In this document: positions 27,403 to 35,882 of the stretch, piece by piece
Layout: every line of letters starts with the position of its first letter
Numbering within the stretch: position 1 is the stretch's first letter
Assembly: GCF_002001165.1 (NCBI RefSeq)
Contig: NZ_MUNQ01000016.1
Span: 62,001 to 126,000 of the forward strand
Length of the DNA stretch: 64,000 bases
Direction: 5' to 3'
From: Rhodanobacter sp. C05
GTDB taxonomy: Bacteria; Pseudomonadota; Gammaproteobacteria; Xanthomonadales; Rhodanobacteraceae
Made by a program: the position numbers and the translations under genes
The notes under the pieces: generated by a model
What the model was told of the DNA's origin: nothing
The model's input: the letters and a program-made list of their open reading frames with translations, nothing else
The model's database searches: none

Positions 27403-28206
27403 TCAATGCGCCATGAGCACCGGCAATTGGGCGTGTTCGAGTATATGGCGCGTCGTGCCACCGAGAATCAGCTCAGTCATCCGCGAGTGACCCCAGGCGC
27501 CCATCACCAGCAGGTCCGCATGCATGGCATACGCCTGATTGAGCAGCGCTTCACCGGCCTTGGCCGTCGACGGAAACGGCTGAGTCGAATGCAACTTGAT
27601 GCCTTGCCTCGTGAGCCAATCACGCGCCGGGAGCGGCGGCGGCGCGAAACCAGGCAACTCGTCGCTCGAACCATCGATCAAGCACACCATTTCGGCCTCA
27701 CGAAGGAATGGCACGGCGGCGCGCAATGCGCGCATGGATTCCTGCGTGCTGTTCCAGGCCACCACGATTCTTTCCTGACGGAAGTTTCCCTCCCACTTGG
27801 GCGGAACGAGCAACATCGGTGAGGCGGCTGAAAGCAACACACGCGTCACATAGTCCATGCCCGAGGGGTAGCCGGCCTCACGATTCGGCAAGCGGCTAAC
27901 CGTGATATCCGCCATGCACGAACGCCGCGCCAGTATCGGTACGTACACACCGCGGATCACCTCCCAGCCACCTTGAACACCGTGTTCGCGGCATAGGTTC
28001 ATCCACCAGGCATCGCATTGCTTGGCTTCAACCTCCTCCGCATCCAGCACAGCCATAACATCGGGCATGTACATGGAAGACGGAAAGACCTCGACGATAT
28101 TGAGCCCCGTCGCATAGGCATTATGGCGGCTTGCCAGTGCCAAGCCCGTTCGCACTACGGGATTGTCGTTGCTCATCTCTTCAGTGTTGACGAGGATCTC
28201 GAACAT
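27403..28206 (-). CDS. Tandem-domain universal stress protein
   Basis: 267 residues, two Usp-like halves. The C-terminal half has the ATP-binding type signature VMGAWGHSRMTELILGGTTRHIL and ends QLPVLMAH. It is convergent with the CBS gene and divergent from the GNAT gene. An FNR-type box at 28267 precedes it. It is a paralogue of the Usps at 13572, 29012 and 30130. Confidence 0.88.
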   Translation of the reverse strand: MFEILVNTEEMSNDNPVVRTGLALASRHNAYATGLNIVEVFPSSMYMPDVMAVLDAEEVEAKQCDAWWMNLCREHGVQGGWEVIRGVYVPILARRSCMADITVSRLPNREAGYPSGMDYVTRVLLSAASPMLLVPPKWEGNFRQERIVVAWNSTQESMRALRAAVPFLREAEMVCLIDGSSDELPGFAPPPLPARDWLTRQGIKLHSTQPFPSTAKAGEALLNQAYAMHADLLVMGAWGHSRMTELILGGTTRHILEHAQLPVLMAH

Positions 28207-28266
28207 AACGGCTCACCTTAAGCAGGATCGACATACCAACATTCATCCAGGCGCTGGTAATGCGTC

Positions 28267-28280
28267 TTGATCTGGGTCAA
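28267..28280 (-). promoter_or_regulatory. FNR-type box upstream of universal stress protein
   Basis: TTGATCTGGGTCAA, 61 bp upstream of the Usp start at 28206. On the minus strand the hexamer 22 bp away is GAATGT. Confidence 0.65.
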
Positions 28281-28335
28281 CCGTTGTCGACGCGACACCG
28301 ATAAGCGGGATCCATAGGTGCGATTCCTGTTTCAC

Positions 28336-28349
28336 TTGACCGTCGTCAA
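28336..28349 (+). promoter_or_regulatory. FNR-type box of the GNAT gene
   Basis: TTGACCGTCGTCAA. TAAAAG at 28372-28377 lies 22 bp downstream and the start codon is at 28430. The -10 resembles that of the phosphoketolase gene (TTAAAAGAT). Confidence 0.75.
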
Positions 28350-28429
28350 GTGCTTACAAGCGCCAGCCCGCTAAAAGATAAGTGTGGCCCCTAGCAAAGG
28401 GCTTCCTACCAAGTCGCGAGGTCTTCGCC

Positions 28430-28978
28430 ATGTCTTCCACTACAAAACAACCCCAGGCCGCTCTTGAAGGTGATCACTGGATCGAACCCCTGCGTGACGG
28501 AACGCGAGTGCTGGTGCGGCCACTACAGTCGAAGGATCGCGCCATGGAAGAAGAGTTCATTCAGCGGCTTTCACCCGAGGCACGACGCTTCCGCTTCCTG
28601 GGTGACTTCAAGGAGCCCGACAAGGCCCTGCTCGACCATTTGATGCATGTGGACTACGTCCACGACATGGCTTTCATAGCGATGGCGCACGACAACGGTC
28701 ATCTGCGCGAAGTCGGCATAAGCCGTTATTCGACCACCGGCGACGGCCAGCAATGCGAATGCGCCATCACGGTGGCCGACGACTGGCGCAATCGCGGCTT
28801 GGCGGTCGTTCTGATGCGCCATCTTATCGACGTCGCGCGCAAGCAAAAGCTGACCCGGATGTTTTCGATCGACGACGTCAACAACGAACAGATGCGTGAA
28901 CTCGCCAAGTATCTCGGATTCAAGCGCGAATCGCATCCGGACGACCCGCGATCGGCGGTGTACTCGCTGACCCTGTGA
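28430..28978 (+). CDS. GNAT-family N-acetyltransferase
   Basis: 182 residues from the ATG at 28430. GNAT fold: N-terminal beta segment (DGTRVLVRPLQSKDRAMEEEF), a middle region CAITVADDWRNRGLAVVLMRHLI holding the acetyl-CoA pyrophosphate loop (R-N-R-G-L-A), and a C-terminal beta strand. It resembles the acetyltransferase domain of Pat-type protein lysine acetyltransferases, which respond to acetyl-CoA/acetyl phosphate status; substrate not determined. It may form an operon with the Usp gene that starts 33 bp after its stop. Confidence 0.82.
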   Translation: MSSTTKQPQAALEGDHWIEPLRDGTRVLVRPLQSKDRAMEEEFIQRLSPEARRFRFLGDFKEPDKALLDHLMHVDYVHDMAFIAMAHDNGHLREVGISRYSTTGDGQQCECAITVADDWRNRGLAVVLMRHLIDVARKQKLTRMFSIDDVNNEQMRELAKYLGFKRESHPDDPRSAVYSLTL

Positions 28979-29011
28979 AAGCCCGTGCATTCCCCTGCTG
29001 GAGACATCGCC

Positions 29012-29896
29012 ATGCTCGCCAACAAATCTCATGAAACTTCCTATGCCAAGTCGAACGCGGCAAAGCACCCCGCGTCGCAATTCCACGACATCCTCGCCCT
29101 TGTCACATCCACCGGTCCGTGGAGTGCGGCACTCCTGAGCGCCATTGATCTCGCGGCACGGTGGAATGCGAATGTCACCGGCTGCTATGTACCTCCCAGC
29201 CTGCGCGAACAGCGCGCTTATGAATCCGATCCCACAGTGATAAGCTTGTTGACCGATGGCGAGTACAACTATCCCGACGAGTCCGCCGCCTTTCATGCCT
29301 TCGCCAAGGAGCTCGGCGCGCAACATACCTCATGGGTCGTGACGCATACGGCGATTGCGCCTACGCTGCGCAAGCTCGGTGCATGGCATGACCTGGCTAT
29401 CATCGAACGCGACATGGTCGGTGAGACAGGCGTGTTCGATATTCTCGGTGAAGGCATGTTGAGCAGCCGTGCACCTTGCCTCGTGTTGCCTCCACACTGG
29501 GACGATACTGTTAGCTTTGATCGCATCGTGATTGGCTGGAACGGCACCGTCGAAGGCACCCGCGCTCTGCATAGCGCGTTGCCGTTGCTTCAGCTCGCCA
29601 AACAGGTGATCCTGGTCAACGGTGAAGTGCGTACGCCTTACGCCGACCAGGTCGGCGTGACGGAACCGGATCCCATCGTCTACCTGATGCATCACGGCAT
29701 TGCCGCAAAGCCACATTACATCAACGTGCCGTCCATTGAAGCCGGCAAGTGCCTTCTGCAAAAGGCGCACGAAGTGCGTGCAGACCTTCTGGTGATGGGG
29801 GCTTATGGGCATTCACGTATCCGTGAACGCGTGCTCGGCGGCGCAACCCGGTATGTCATGGCGAACGCCGACATTCCCGTCTTTATGCAACACTGA
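29012..29896 (+). CDS. Tandem-domain universal stress protein
   Basis: 294 residues from the ATG at 29012, with GGAG 8 nt upstream. Two Usp halves; the second contains VMGAYGHSRIRERVLGGATRYVM and ends ADIPVFMQH. An extended N-terminus of about 25 polar residues precedes the first half. It follows the GNAT gene closely and a strong hairpin ends this transcription unit. Confidence 0.88.
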   Translation: MLANKSHETSYAKSNAAKHPASQFHDILALVTSTGPWSAALLSAIDLAARWNANVTGCYVPPSLREQRAYESDPTVISLLTDGEYNYPDESAAFHAFAKELGAQHTSWVVTHTAIAPTLRKLGAWHDLAIIERDMVGETGVFDILGEGMLSSRAPCLVLPPHWDDTVSFDRIVIGWNGTVEGTRALHSALPLLQLAKQVILVNGEVRTPYADQVGVTEPDPIVYLMHHGIAAKPHYINVPSIEAGKCLLQKAHEVRADLLVMGAYGHSRIRERVLGGATRYVMANADIPVFMQH

Positions 29897-29962
29897 TTCA
29901 AGCAGAATGGTGCCTTCGCCAAATATGCAGTCGACACGGCCGCCTACGTGGCACGCCTTCCC

Positions 29963-29991
29963 GGCGTAATCGACACAATGTCGATTACGCC
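29963..29991. terminator. Strong hairpin between convergent Usp genes
   Basis: GGCGTAATCGAC and GTCGATTACGCC form a perfect 12-bp stem with a 5-nt loop, in the gap between two convergent genes. It lacks a long T run (GATTCTTTG follows on the plus strand), so it may be a weak bidirectional terminator or an mRNA 3-prime stabiliser. Confidence 0.6.
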
Positions 29992-30129
29992 GATTCTTTG
30001 CACTAGCGTCACGGCCTACAAAAGCATCAAGAAACCCGGTTCACACCCTCGCGAATGGATCGCCATCTCGGGCATTTATTGGCGGCCATGGCCATGCGGG
30101 AGGGAGGAAGCGTTGATGTCGGTAAGCGC

Positions 30130-31008
30130 TCAGTGCTGCAGCAACATCGGTATCTTCGCGTTCTCGAGCATGCACCTGAACACACCGCCCGCTACCCGTT
30201 CACGAAGACGTGAATGGCTGAATGCGCCAAGCACAAACAAATCGGCACGAAGCTGTTGCGCCTCCCATATCAAAGCGCCACCGACGATCGCCACGTCACC
30301 ATCAATTCGACGCTGATGCGCCGTTACACCATGTTGCGCGAGAAACCGATAGGGATCGAACTTGGGTAGGTCAGCATTGTGATCGCCATCCTCGTCTGTC
30401 CCATCCAGGATCCAGACCTCTTTGGCATCCAGCAGAAATGGCATCGCTGCGTGAATGGCGCGGGTAGCTTGAGGGCTTCCGTTCCAGCCGATGACAATGC
30501 GTTCGAAGGACGACGAGACTGTGCATAGCTTTGGCAGGAGGACACAAGGCAATCGGCAGGCCCATAAAAGATGGGTCAGAAAGGTCAGCAACTCGTTCGC
30601 TTCCATCATGTCGCTTTCAACAACCGCCAGATCGTGCCAGGCGGCGAGCTGCGTGATGGCGCTTCCAACATCGGCTTGCACGGCAGCCCAGTTCGTCTTG
30701 GCGACGCCGTTCTGGTTAGCAAAAAGCGTGAAGTCGGCTGCAGTCGGTGTACTGAAAAGAACATCGTCGCATCCCAGTGCGTGCATCGTCGACTCGACAT
30801 CCAACACACTGAAATCGCGCAACATGGGGTCGACGTAGCAGCCTGTCAGCACGGACCCATAGCGTGAAGCCAACGAAGCGCCCATCACCGCCGCTGAGCT
30901 CCAGGGAGTACTCGCCGTCAGAAAAGCCACGATATTTGGGATCGTCATCGCGCCTCGCACGTGCGATTTATCATGATCGGAAATGGGCATCTCTAGCAGT
31001 TCAGCCAT
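30130..31008 (-). CDS. Tandem-domain universal stress protein
   Basis: 292 residues; two Usp halves, the second with VLGAFSHSRLRERVAGGVFRCML and ending AKIPMLLQH. The nucleotide loop is altered (GAFSHSR for GAYGHSR), so ATP binding may be weakened. It lies 21 bp after the small Usp gene in the same direction. Confidence 0.86.
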   Translation of the reverse strand: MAELLEMPISDHDKSHVRGAMTIPNIVAFLTASTPWSSAAVMGASLASRYGSVLTGCYVDPMLRDFSVLDVESTMHALGCDDVLFSTPTAADFTLFANQNGVAKTNWAAVQADVGSAITQLAAWHDLAVVESDMMEANELLTFLTHLLWACRLPCVLLPKLCTVSSSFERIVIGWNGSPQATRAIHAAMPFLLDAKEVWILDGTDEDGDHNADLPKFDPYRFLAQHGVTAHQRRIDGDVAIVGGALIWEAQQLRADLFVLGAFSHSRLRERVAGGVFRCMLENAKIPMLLQH

Positions 31009-31029
31009 AACGTCTCTCCTTTTCTGACA

Positions 31030-31467
31030 TCAGCGACAAACAAGCAACGGAATTTCGGCGCAGCTCAGCACCTTGTTGGTTTCGCTACCGAGTACCAGAT
31101 GGTCCCATCCCGTGCGACCATGCGTCCCCATCACGATCAGATCGCAATCGTACTTTCGGGCCGCACCAATGATGGCGCTATAGGGGCGTTCGTCGAATGC
31201 GTAGTTGCCTTTAAACGGCACATCGGCCTCCCTGGCCAGTACGTGGATCGCCTCAAGCTGCTGCTGCGCGCGACCGATCGCTTCCTCGTGATAGTCATCT
31301 GAAGCGTGCCGAATCAGATCGGAAAAATAGGAAACGGCCGCCAGTGGCGCCAATACGTGAAAGGCATGGACGCGCGCGGCGATCTGTTTGGCCATTGCGA
31401 TGCCAAGGCGGGCAGCCCGTAGCGACTGATCCGATCCGTCGATGGGCAGGAGGATATTCTTGAACAT
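31030..31467 (-). CDS. Single-domain universal stress protein
   Basis: 145 residues, the classical UspA length. N-terminal ILLPIDGSDQS with the ATP-contacting Asp, and the full G-x2-G-x9-G-S/T signature in VMGTHGRTGWDHLVLGSETNKVL, so it should bind ATP. Second gene of a minus-strand operon: small membrane protein, this Usp, then a tandem Usp. Confidence 0.92.
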   Translation of the reverse strand: MFKNILLPIDGSDQSLRAARLGIAMAKQIAARVHAFHVLAPLAAVSYFSDLIRHASDDYHEEAIGRAQQQLEAIHVLAREADVPFKGNYAFDERPYSAIIGAARKYDCDLIVMGTHGRTGWDHLVLGSETNKVLSCAEIPLLVCR

Positions 31468-31499
31468 CGCGCACCTCCGAGGCTGGGTGGACCGTTGGA

Positions 31500-31685
31500 T
31501 TACTTGCGTGCGTCGTTGATCAGGCTGAGCACCAGTGCCACCGAACAGATGCCGCCGATCCAGTCCGTCGCTGTCCAGGTGAATTCGTTGCCTCTAACTA
31601 CGCTGATCAGGGCGCTGGCTACAGCAATAAGCAAAAGACCGGTCGAGAGCATCGAAAACGCTGGCGCAGTTGATTGGCTTTTCAT
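31500..31685 (-). CDS. Small two-helix membrane protein
   Basis: 61 residues with two hydrophobic segments (FSMLSTGLLLIAVASALISVV and WIGGICSVALVLSLI). The ATG follows GAGGTG at good spacing. It lies 32 bp before the small Usp gene and probably heads that operon. Function unknown. Confidence 0.6.
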   Translation of the reverse strand: MKSQSTAPAFSMLSTGLLLIAVASALISVVRGNEFTWTATDWIGGICSVALVLSLINDARK

Positions 31686-31947
31686 CGCACACCTCGCTTG
31701 GATATTGGTGCAACGGCATGCGAACTGTCACATGACACGTCATCGTTTCTTACCGGCATCCGTTTGAGCGCGTGTCCATCGCTTTTCAGACAAAAGAAAT
31801 CGCTCGTACCTGCACGAAGCTGCCCACAAAAACGCTCAATCTTTACGACGGTACGTTTTGCGAGTACCCGATGCTTCAGCAAGTTCAAAGCGGTGCTCCT
31901 TTTTCAATCAACTCGCTGACAGCTTAGGCAAGCAGGCACGGCTCATC

Positions 31948-31961
31948 TTGATGTTGATCAA
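31948..31961 (-). promoter_or_regulatory. FNR-type box, probably of the minus-strand Usp operon
   Basis: TTGATGTTGATCAA. On the minus strand TAAGCT lies about 21 bp away. The target would be the small membrane protein / Usp / Usp operon starting at 31685, which leaves a leader of more than 200 nt. Confidence 0.6.
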
Positions 31962-32013
31962 CTGATCATCACCATTTCCTCTTTTTCGACGCGGCACGGG
32001 ATTACTCAACGAC

Positions 32014-32027
32014 TTGACCACGATCAA
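32014..32027 (+). promoter_or_regulatory. FNR-type box of the plus-strand Usp gene
   Basis: TTGACCACGATCAA, 85 bp upstream of the Usp ATG at 32113. A weak CATCAT-like hexamer lies about 22 bp downstream. Confidence 0.68.
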
Positions 32028-32112
32028 TATCGCGGCAATTGCACCGGGCATCATGAAACTCGACGTGCCTGAGCGTAGGCGCGGCATCCCTAAGACTCTG
32101 GAGGCTCTACCC

Positions 32113-32604
32113 ATGTTCGCCGCAACCGCCATGCACCGGGAATCCACCGAAGCGCAACCGAAGTCGCTATTCCGGCACTTGCTGCTTCCGATCGACGGAT
32201 CGGATCTCTCGCTGCGAGCCTTCAGTATGGGCCTCGAACTGGCGAAGACATTTGACGCCAAAGTGCTAGCGCTGCACGTCGTGCCACCATTCAACTCCTT
32301 CGCCTACATGACTGAACTTCTTGCTGCTACAGAGCTGAGTTTTAGCCAGCAAGCAGTTCAAACCGCTTCACGCTACCTGGACGAGGCCAAAGCACTGGCC
32401 AAGGCTGCACAAGTGCCCTGCGAGTGCCACTACGCCTTTGGCGAGCGCCCCCATCAAGCTATTCTGGACGCCGTCAACGAGCATCATTGCGACCTCATCG
32501 TCATGGCCACCCATGGCTGGCATGGCTTGAATCGGTTGATGCTGGGTAGCGAAACGCAAAAGGTACTGCTGCAAAGCAAGATCCCAGTACTGGTTTGCCG
32601 GTAA
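32113..32604 (+). CDS. Single-domain universal stress protein
   Basis: 163 residues from the ATG at 32113, with GGAGG upstream. LLLPIDGSDLS at the N-terminus and the nucleotide signature VMATHGWHGLNRLMLGSETQKVL; it ends KIPVLVCR like the small Usp at 31030, its closest paralogue here. It is followed after 15 bp by an Nramp-like transporter gene in the same direction. Confidence 0.9.
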   Translation: MFAATAMHRESTEAQPKSLFRHLLLPIDGSDLSLRAFSMGLELAKTFDAKVLALHVVPPFNSFAYMTELLAATELSFSQQAVQTASRYLDEAKALAKAAQVPCECHYAFGERPHQAILDAVNEHHCDLIVMATHGWHGLNRLMLGSETQKVLLQSKIPVLVCR

Positions 32605-32619
32605 CCTAAGGGCAAGAGC

Positions 32620-34005
32620 ATGCCTTTTCGATGGGATCCTAACACCCGCGTGGACCAAGCACCGCTCAAGCCGGTCATACGGAAAGACGTCGCATCGGAA
32701 AGCACCCCCGCTGTCGATCCTGGCGGCACGTCCTTGTACAAAACCTTGTGGCATCGCCTGAAGCAGCACCCGTTGGCACATGTTGGCCCCGGACTGATCA
32801 CCGGTGTCGCCGATGACGATCCGAGTGGCATCGCTACTTATTCACAGGCCGGCGCACAGTTTGGTCTCAACATGTTGTGGACCATGCCACTAGCATTCCC
32901 GATGATGGCGGCCATTCAATCCATGTGCGCTCGGATCGGACGCGTGACTGGCAAAGGTCTGGCCGCGAACATCAAAACGACGTTTCCGCCTTATGTGCTC
33001 AAAGCTGTTGTAGTGCTGCTGCTGATCGCAAACACGCTCAATATCGCCGCGGACATTGCCGCGATGGGTGAGGCGGCAGAACTGGTCACCACGGTCGACC
33101 GGCACGTCATGACGGTCGGCTTTGTTGTCGGCATGCTCGCTCTACAGATCATCGTGCCGTACCACCGCTATGTGTTTTATCTGAAATGGTTGACGCTTTC
33201 GTTGCTTGCATACGCTGCCGTGCTCTTTACCGTCCACGTGCCATGGAAAGAAGTCATCTGGCACACGCTTTGGCCGCATTTCGTGCCGAACACGGACACC
33301 GCTACCATGGCAGTCGCCATTTTCGGCACAACCATCAGCCCCTATCTTTTCTTCTGGCAAGCGTCCGAAGAAGTCGAGGACATGCGCCTGAAAGGCGAAG
33401 CGCGACCGTTGACGCAAGATCCCGGTGCCGCGGCGTCAGAATTAACCCGCATCAAGTGGGATACCTGGAATGGCATGTTCTATTCGGACATCGCTGCCTA
33501 TTTCATCATTCTTGCCACGGCGGTCACGTTGCATGTCGCAGGCATCACCGACATCACGACTGCCGCACAAGCGGCAAGCGCGCTTCGACCACTCGCCGGC
33601 GATCTTGCCTATCTTCTGTTTGCACTCGGCATCCTCGGAGTCGGCCTGATCGGCGTGCCGGTTCTCGCAGGCTCCGCCAGCTATGCTCTTTGCGAAGCGA
33701 TGGGCTGGCAATGGGGCCTGGAACGCAAGGCCAAGGATGCACGTGGGTTCTACGGCGTGATCGCCGTCAGTGTACTTGCGGCCCTGGTCATTCAGTACTC
33801 GTCCATTCCGCCGATGAAGGCCCTGTTCTGGAGCGCTGTGATTAATGGCGTCGTTGCCGTACCACTGATGGTGGTGGTTATTCTGCTGGCTTCAAGGAAA
33901 TCGGTCATGGGCACGTTTACCGCCCCAAGGCTCATCATCAGGATCGGCTGGATCTCTACCGTCTTTATGGGCGTTGCAGCCATATGGATGTTGATCGCCA
34001 GTTAG
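32620..34005 (+). CDS. Nramp-superfamily divalent metal transporter, divergent
   Basis: 461 residues with about 11 membrane helices after a 50-residue cytoplasmic N-terminus. The helix-1 motif usually written DPGN is here DDDPSGIATY, and the helix-6 region has TTISPYLFFWQASEE instead of a MPH-type motif. The fold is Nramp-like, but the two metal-site motifs differ, so classical Mn/Fe selectivity should not be assumed; Nramp-related Mg transporters or proton-coupled relatives are alternatives. It is probably co-transcribed with the Usp gene 15 bp upstream and so under the same FNR-type promoter. Confidence 0.82.
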   Translation: MPFRWDPNTRVDQAPLKPVIRKDVASESTPAVDPGGTSLYKTLWHRLKQHPLAHVGPGLITGVADDDPSGIATYSQAGAQFGLNMLWTMPLAFPMMAAIQSMCARIGRVTGKGLAANIKTTFPPYVLKAVVVLLLIANTLNIAADIAAMGEAAELVTTVDRHVMTVGFVVGMLALQIIVPYHRYVFYLKWLTLSLLAYAAVLFTVHVPWKEVIWHTLWPHFVPNTDTATMAVAIFGTTISPYLFFWQASEEVEDMRLKGEARPLTQDPGAAASELTRIKWDTWNGMFYSDIAAYFIILATAVTLHVAGITDITTAAQAASALRPLAGDLAYLLFALGILGVGLIGVPVLAGSASYALCEAMGWQWGLERKAKDARGFYGVIAVSVLAALVIQYSSIPPMKALFWSAVINGVVAVPLMVVVILLASRKSVMGTFTAPRLIIRIGWISTVFMGVAAIWMLIAS

Positions 34006-34193
34006 ATCATCACTCAACAGAGGTCGGATTGGCCCAACTTCCATTCGCACACAACTCTGTTAGTCAGTGAATCGTGGGCGCTCGGTCGATCGAAAATAAT
34101 TTCAGCCCTACATCACCCCATAGAGAGCAGCAGGAGCTCTCGCGTATGAGCTGACGCCGTCAGTCTTGCACCAACTCCATGGGAGAAATCGTG

Positions 34194-34322
34194 ATGTACA
34201 ACTATCCAGTACTCGAATGTCTTCTTGCATTCGCGATCGTATTTTCGATCGGCTTTTTGTTGGCTAAGAGCAACCATAACGGTGACGCCGTGGCGTTGCC
34301 GAACGGAGTGGCTCACATATGA
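34194..34322 (+). CDS. 42-residue single-pass membrane protein
   Basis: ATG at 34194 with GGGAGAA 5 nt upstream. A hydrophobic segment (LECLLAFAIVFSIGFLLA) spans residues 8-25, then a short polar tail. The stop codon overlaps the start of the next gene (ATATGA), so the two are translationally coupled. Function unknown. Confidence 0.55.
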   Translation: MYNYPVLECLLAFAIVFSIGFLLAKSNHNGDAVALPNGVAHI

Positions 34323-34636
34323 CGCCACCATGCCCCCAGTGCCACACCGCGTTCGTCGTCCCTCGACGTCGCGCGCAAACCACGGCAGCCGCCATCGGCG
34401 GCATCGCTGGTGCTATCCAAGGTGCCTCCAGCGCGATGACGGACGCAAAGGAAAACGATGATCCGCTGGGTGTCATTGCTAGCGCGATCCTCGGCGGCCT
34501 GCTCGGCGGCGCAGCGGGCTGTGTAGCAGGTTCGGCAATCGGTGCGCCGATTGACCAAGCCCTACCCGACAACTTTCGTTGCCAGGCCTGCGGCCATGTA
34601 TTTGATGCCAATCGCACTGATCCGGTTTTGACGTAG
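34319..34636 (+). CDS. Zinc-ribbon / glycine-zipper small protein
   Basis: 105 residues. An N-terminal CPQC and a C-terminal CQAC pair could form one zinc site that brackets two glycine-rich hydrophobic stretches (AAAIGGIAGAIQGASSA; ILGGLLGGAAGCVAGSAIG), the glycine-zipper pattern of membrane-inserting proteins. It starts inside the stop of the preceding small membrane protein gene. Function unknown. Confidence 0.6.
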   Translation: MTPPCPQCHTAFVVPRRRAQTTAAAIGGIAGAIQGASSAMTDAKENDDPLGVIASAILGGLLGGAAGCVAGSAIGAPIDQALPDNFRCQACGHVFDANRTDPVLT

Positions 34637-34708
34637 CGCCCCAAAAGCCAGCCGCATCGAGCCAACCGGGCTCGGGCCCCCATTTCTTTTCATCTTTCCT
34701 GACGACTT

Positions 34709-34744
34709 CGCATAGAGCCCGGCCTCACGGCCGGGCTCTATGCG
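34709..34744. repeat. Leader hairpin, copy 1 (upstream of radC-like gene)
   Basis: A perfect 16-bp stem (CGCATAGAGCCCGGCC) with loop TCAC, ending 26 bp before the ATG of the RadC-like gene. A pyrimidine-rich CTTTTCATCTTTCCT block precedes it. The same arrangement recurs at 42241-42274 before the DUF932 gene. Confidence 0.85.
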
Positions 34745-34770
34745 TTTGTGCACATCACAAGGAGCACCTT

Positions 34771-35256
34771 ATGAAAGTTGTTCGATCATTGACCTACACT
34801 CGCTACAAGCTCACTGACGAAACGACAGAGCAGGACGTTCTCGCCGCGGCCGAAGGCATCCTGAAAGGAAGGCTTGAACGTCAAGGCAGCATCGGCAATC
34901 CAACCGATGCCAACGACTTTCTTCGCATGCGCTTGGGTGCTCTTTTTCACGAGGAGTTTCACGTCCTGTGGCTGGACAACCGCCATCGCATTCTCGACTG
35001 TCAGAAGCTCTTTACCGGCACCGTCGATGGCGCCAACATCTATCCCCGGGAAGTCGTGCGGGCCGCGTTGAGCATCAATGCCAGCGCCGCCATTTTTGCG
35101 CACAACCACCCCAGCGGCGTTGCCGAGCCCAGTGCGGCGGACCGTGCAATTACCCACGAGCTTCGGGATGCTTTGCGGCTAATTGGCGTGCGGATTCTTG
35201 ACCACATCGTGGTGGGTGCCGAGTGCGTCAGCATGGCCGGCAGAGGGCTGATGTGA
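34771..35256 (+). CDS. RadC-like JAB/MPN-domain protein
   Basis: 161 residues: the JAB/MPN catalytic half of RadC. The zinc motif H-x-H-x10-D is visible in AHNHPSGVAEPSAADRAIT, with the upstream Glu in HEEFHVL. Short RadC-like proteins are common on integrative elements and plasmids; their biochemical role is not established. GGAGCACC lies before the ATG. It heads a three-gene run with overlapping starts and stops. Confidence 0.9.
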   Translation: MKVVRSLTYTRYKLTDETTEQDVLAAAEGILKGRLERQGSIGNPTDANDFLRMRLGALFHEEFHVLWLDNRHRILDCQKLFTGTVDGANIYPREVVRAALSINASAAIFAHNHPSGVAEPSAADRAITHELRDALRLIGVRILDHIVVGAECVSMAGRGLM

Positions 35257-35882
35257 TGCAGACGCTCACTGCTGCCCTACCCTTTGCTGGGTTCTACGGT
35301 TCCCAGCACGATGCTGAGCTGGACTACGCCATGACGGCGATGTTCTCAAACGACCAGGGTCATCCGAACCAGGGTTTGACCGATCGCCTAAGCAGCGCCT
35401 GCTGTTGGTCAGTGGTCCACCTCGCGTATGCCAAGGAGTATGCGGAAGCTTTTTGCGAGGAAGTTGGGATCCACGACGCCCGGTTCGAATCGACGGATTC
35501 CCCGAAGTTCTACAACTTCGAGACAGATCGCCTGTTCATCGAACTGCCGCTGGAGGAGGCACAGCGGATGATGCGCGAGACATCGACGGCTTCACTCGCC
35601 CAGGTGGCCGGTGAGCGCCACACGTCCCGCAGCGGCTTCATCTCCTTCTACTCGCCCGACTGGAGAACGTGGGGTGACGTGACGTGCTGGGATCACAACC
35701 AACTTCAAACCTTGATTGAAGCGTATGTGTTCGACACCCAAGGTGAACTGGATGAGACCGGCCTGATGGAGAGCGCACGCGGAAACGGAAGGCCTGAAGA
35801 GTGGATTGAGGACAACACGCCTGGGATCGAGCGGCTCTATCGCGTTCACGACTACCTGCGCACACGGGAGGCACGCACATGA
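35256..35882 (+). CDS. Conserved accessory-element protein of unknown function
   Basis: 208 residues from the ATG at 35256, which overlaps the RadC-like stop by one base. Acidic and aromatic-rich, with no membrane segment (FISFYSPDWRTWGDVTCWDHNQLQTL). I do not recognise a domain. Translational coupling to a RadC-like gene suggests a mobile-element or antirestriction-type module. Confidence 0.65.
   Translation: MQTLTAALPFAGFYGSQHDAELDYAMTAMFSNDQGHPNQGLTDRLSSACCWSVVHLAYAKEYAEAFCEEVGIHDARFESTDSPKFYNFETDRLFIELPLEEAQRMMRETSTASLAQVAGERHTSRSGFISFYSPDWRTWGDVTCWDHNQLQTLIEAYVFDTQGELDETGLMESARGNGRPEEWIEDNTPGIERLYRVHDYLRTREART

Larger units (their letters stand above)
31686..32112. other. 427-bp divergent regulatory gap with two FNR-type boxes
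   Basis: The gap between two divergent Usp transcription units. It contains boxes at 31948-31961 and 32014-32027 and no convincing gene. The arrangement suggests one box per direction. Confidence 0.65.

Noticed and set aside
34709-34744. Leader hairpin as a simple terminator
   Set aside because: No T run follows in either orientation and the same hairpin stands before a second, unrelated start codon, so a regulatory repeat is more likely.
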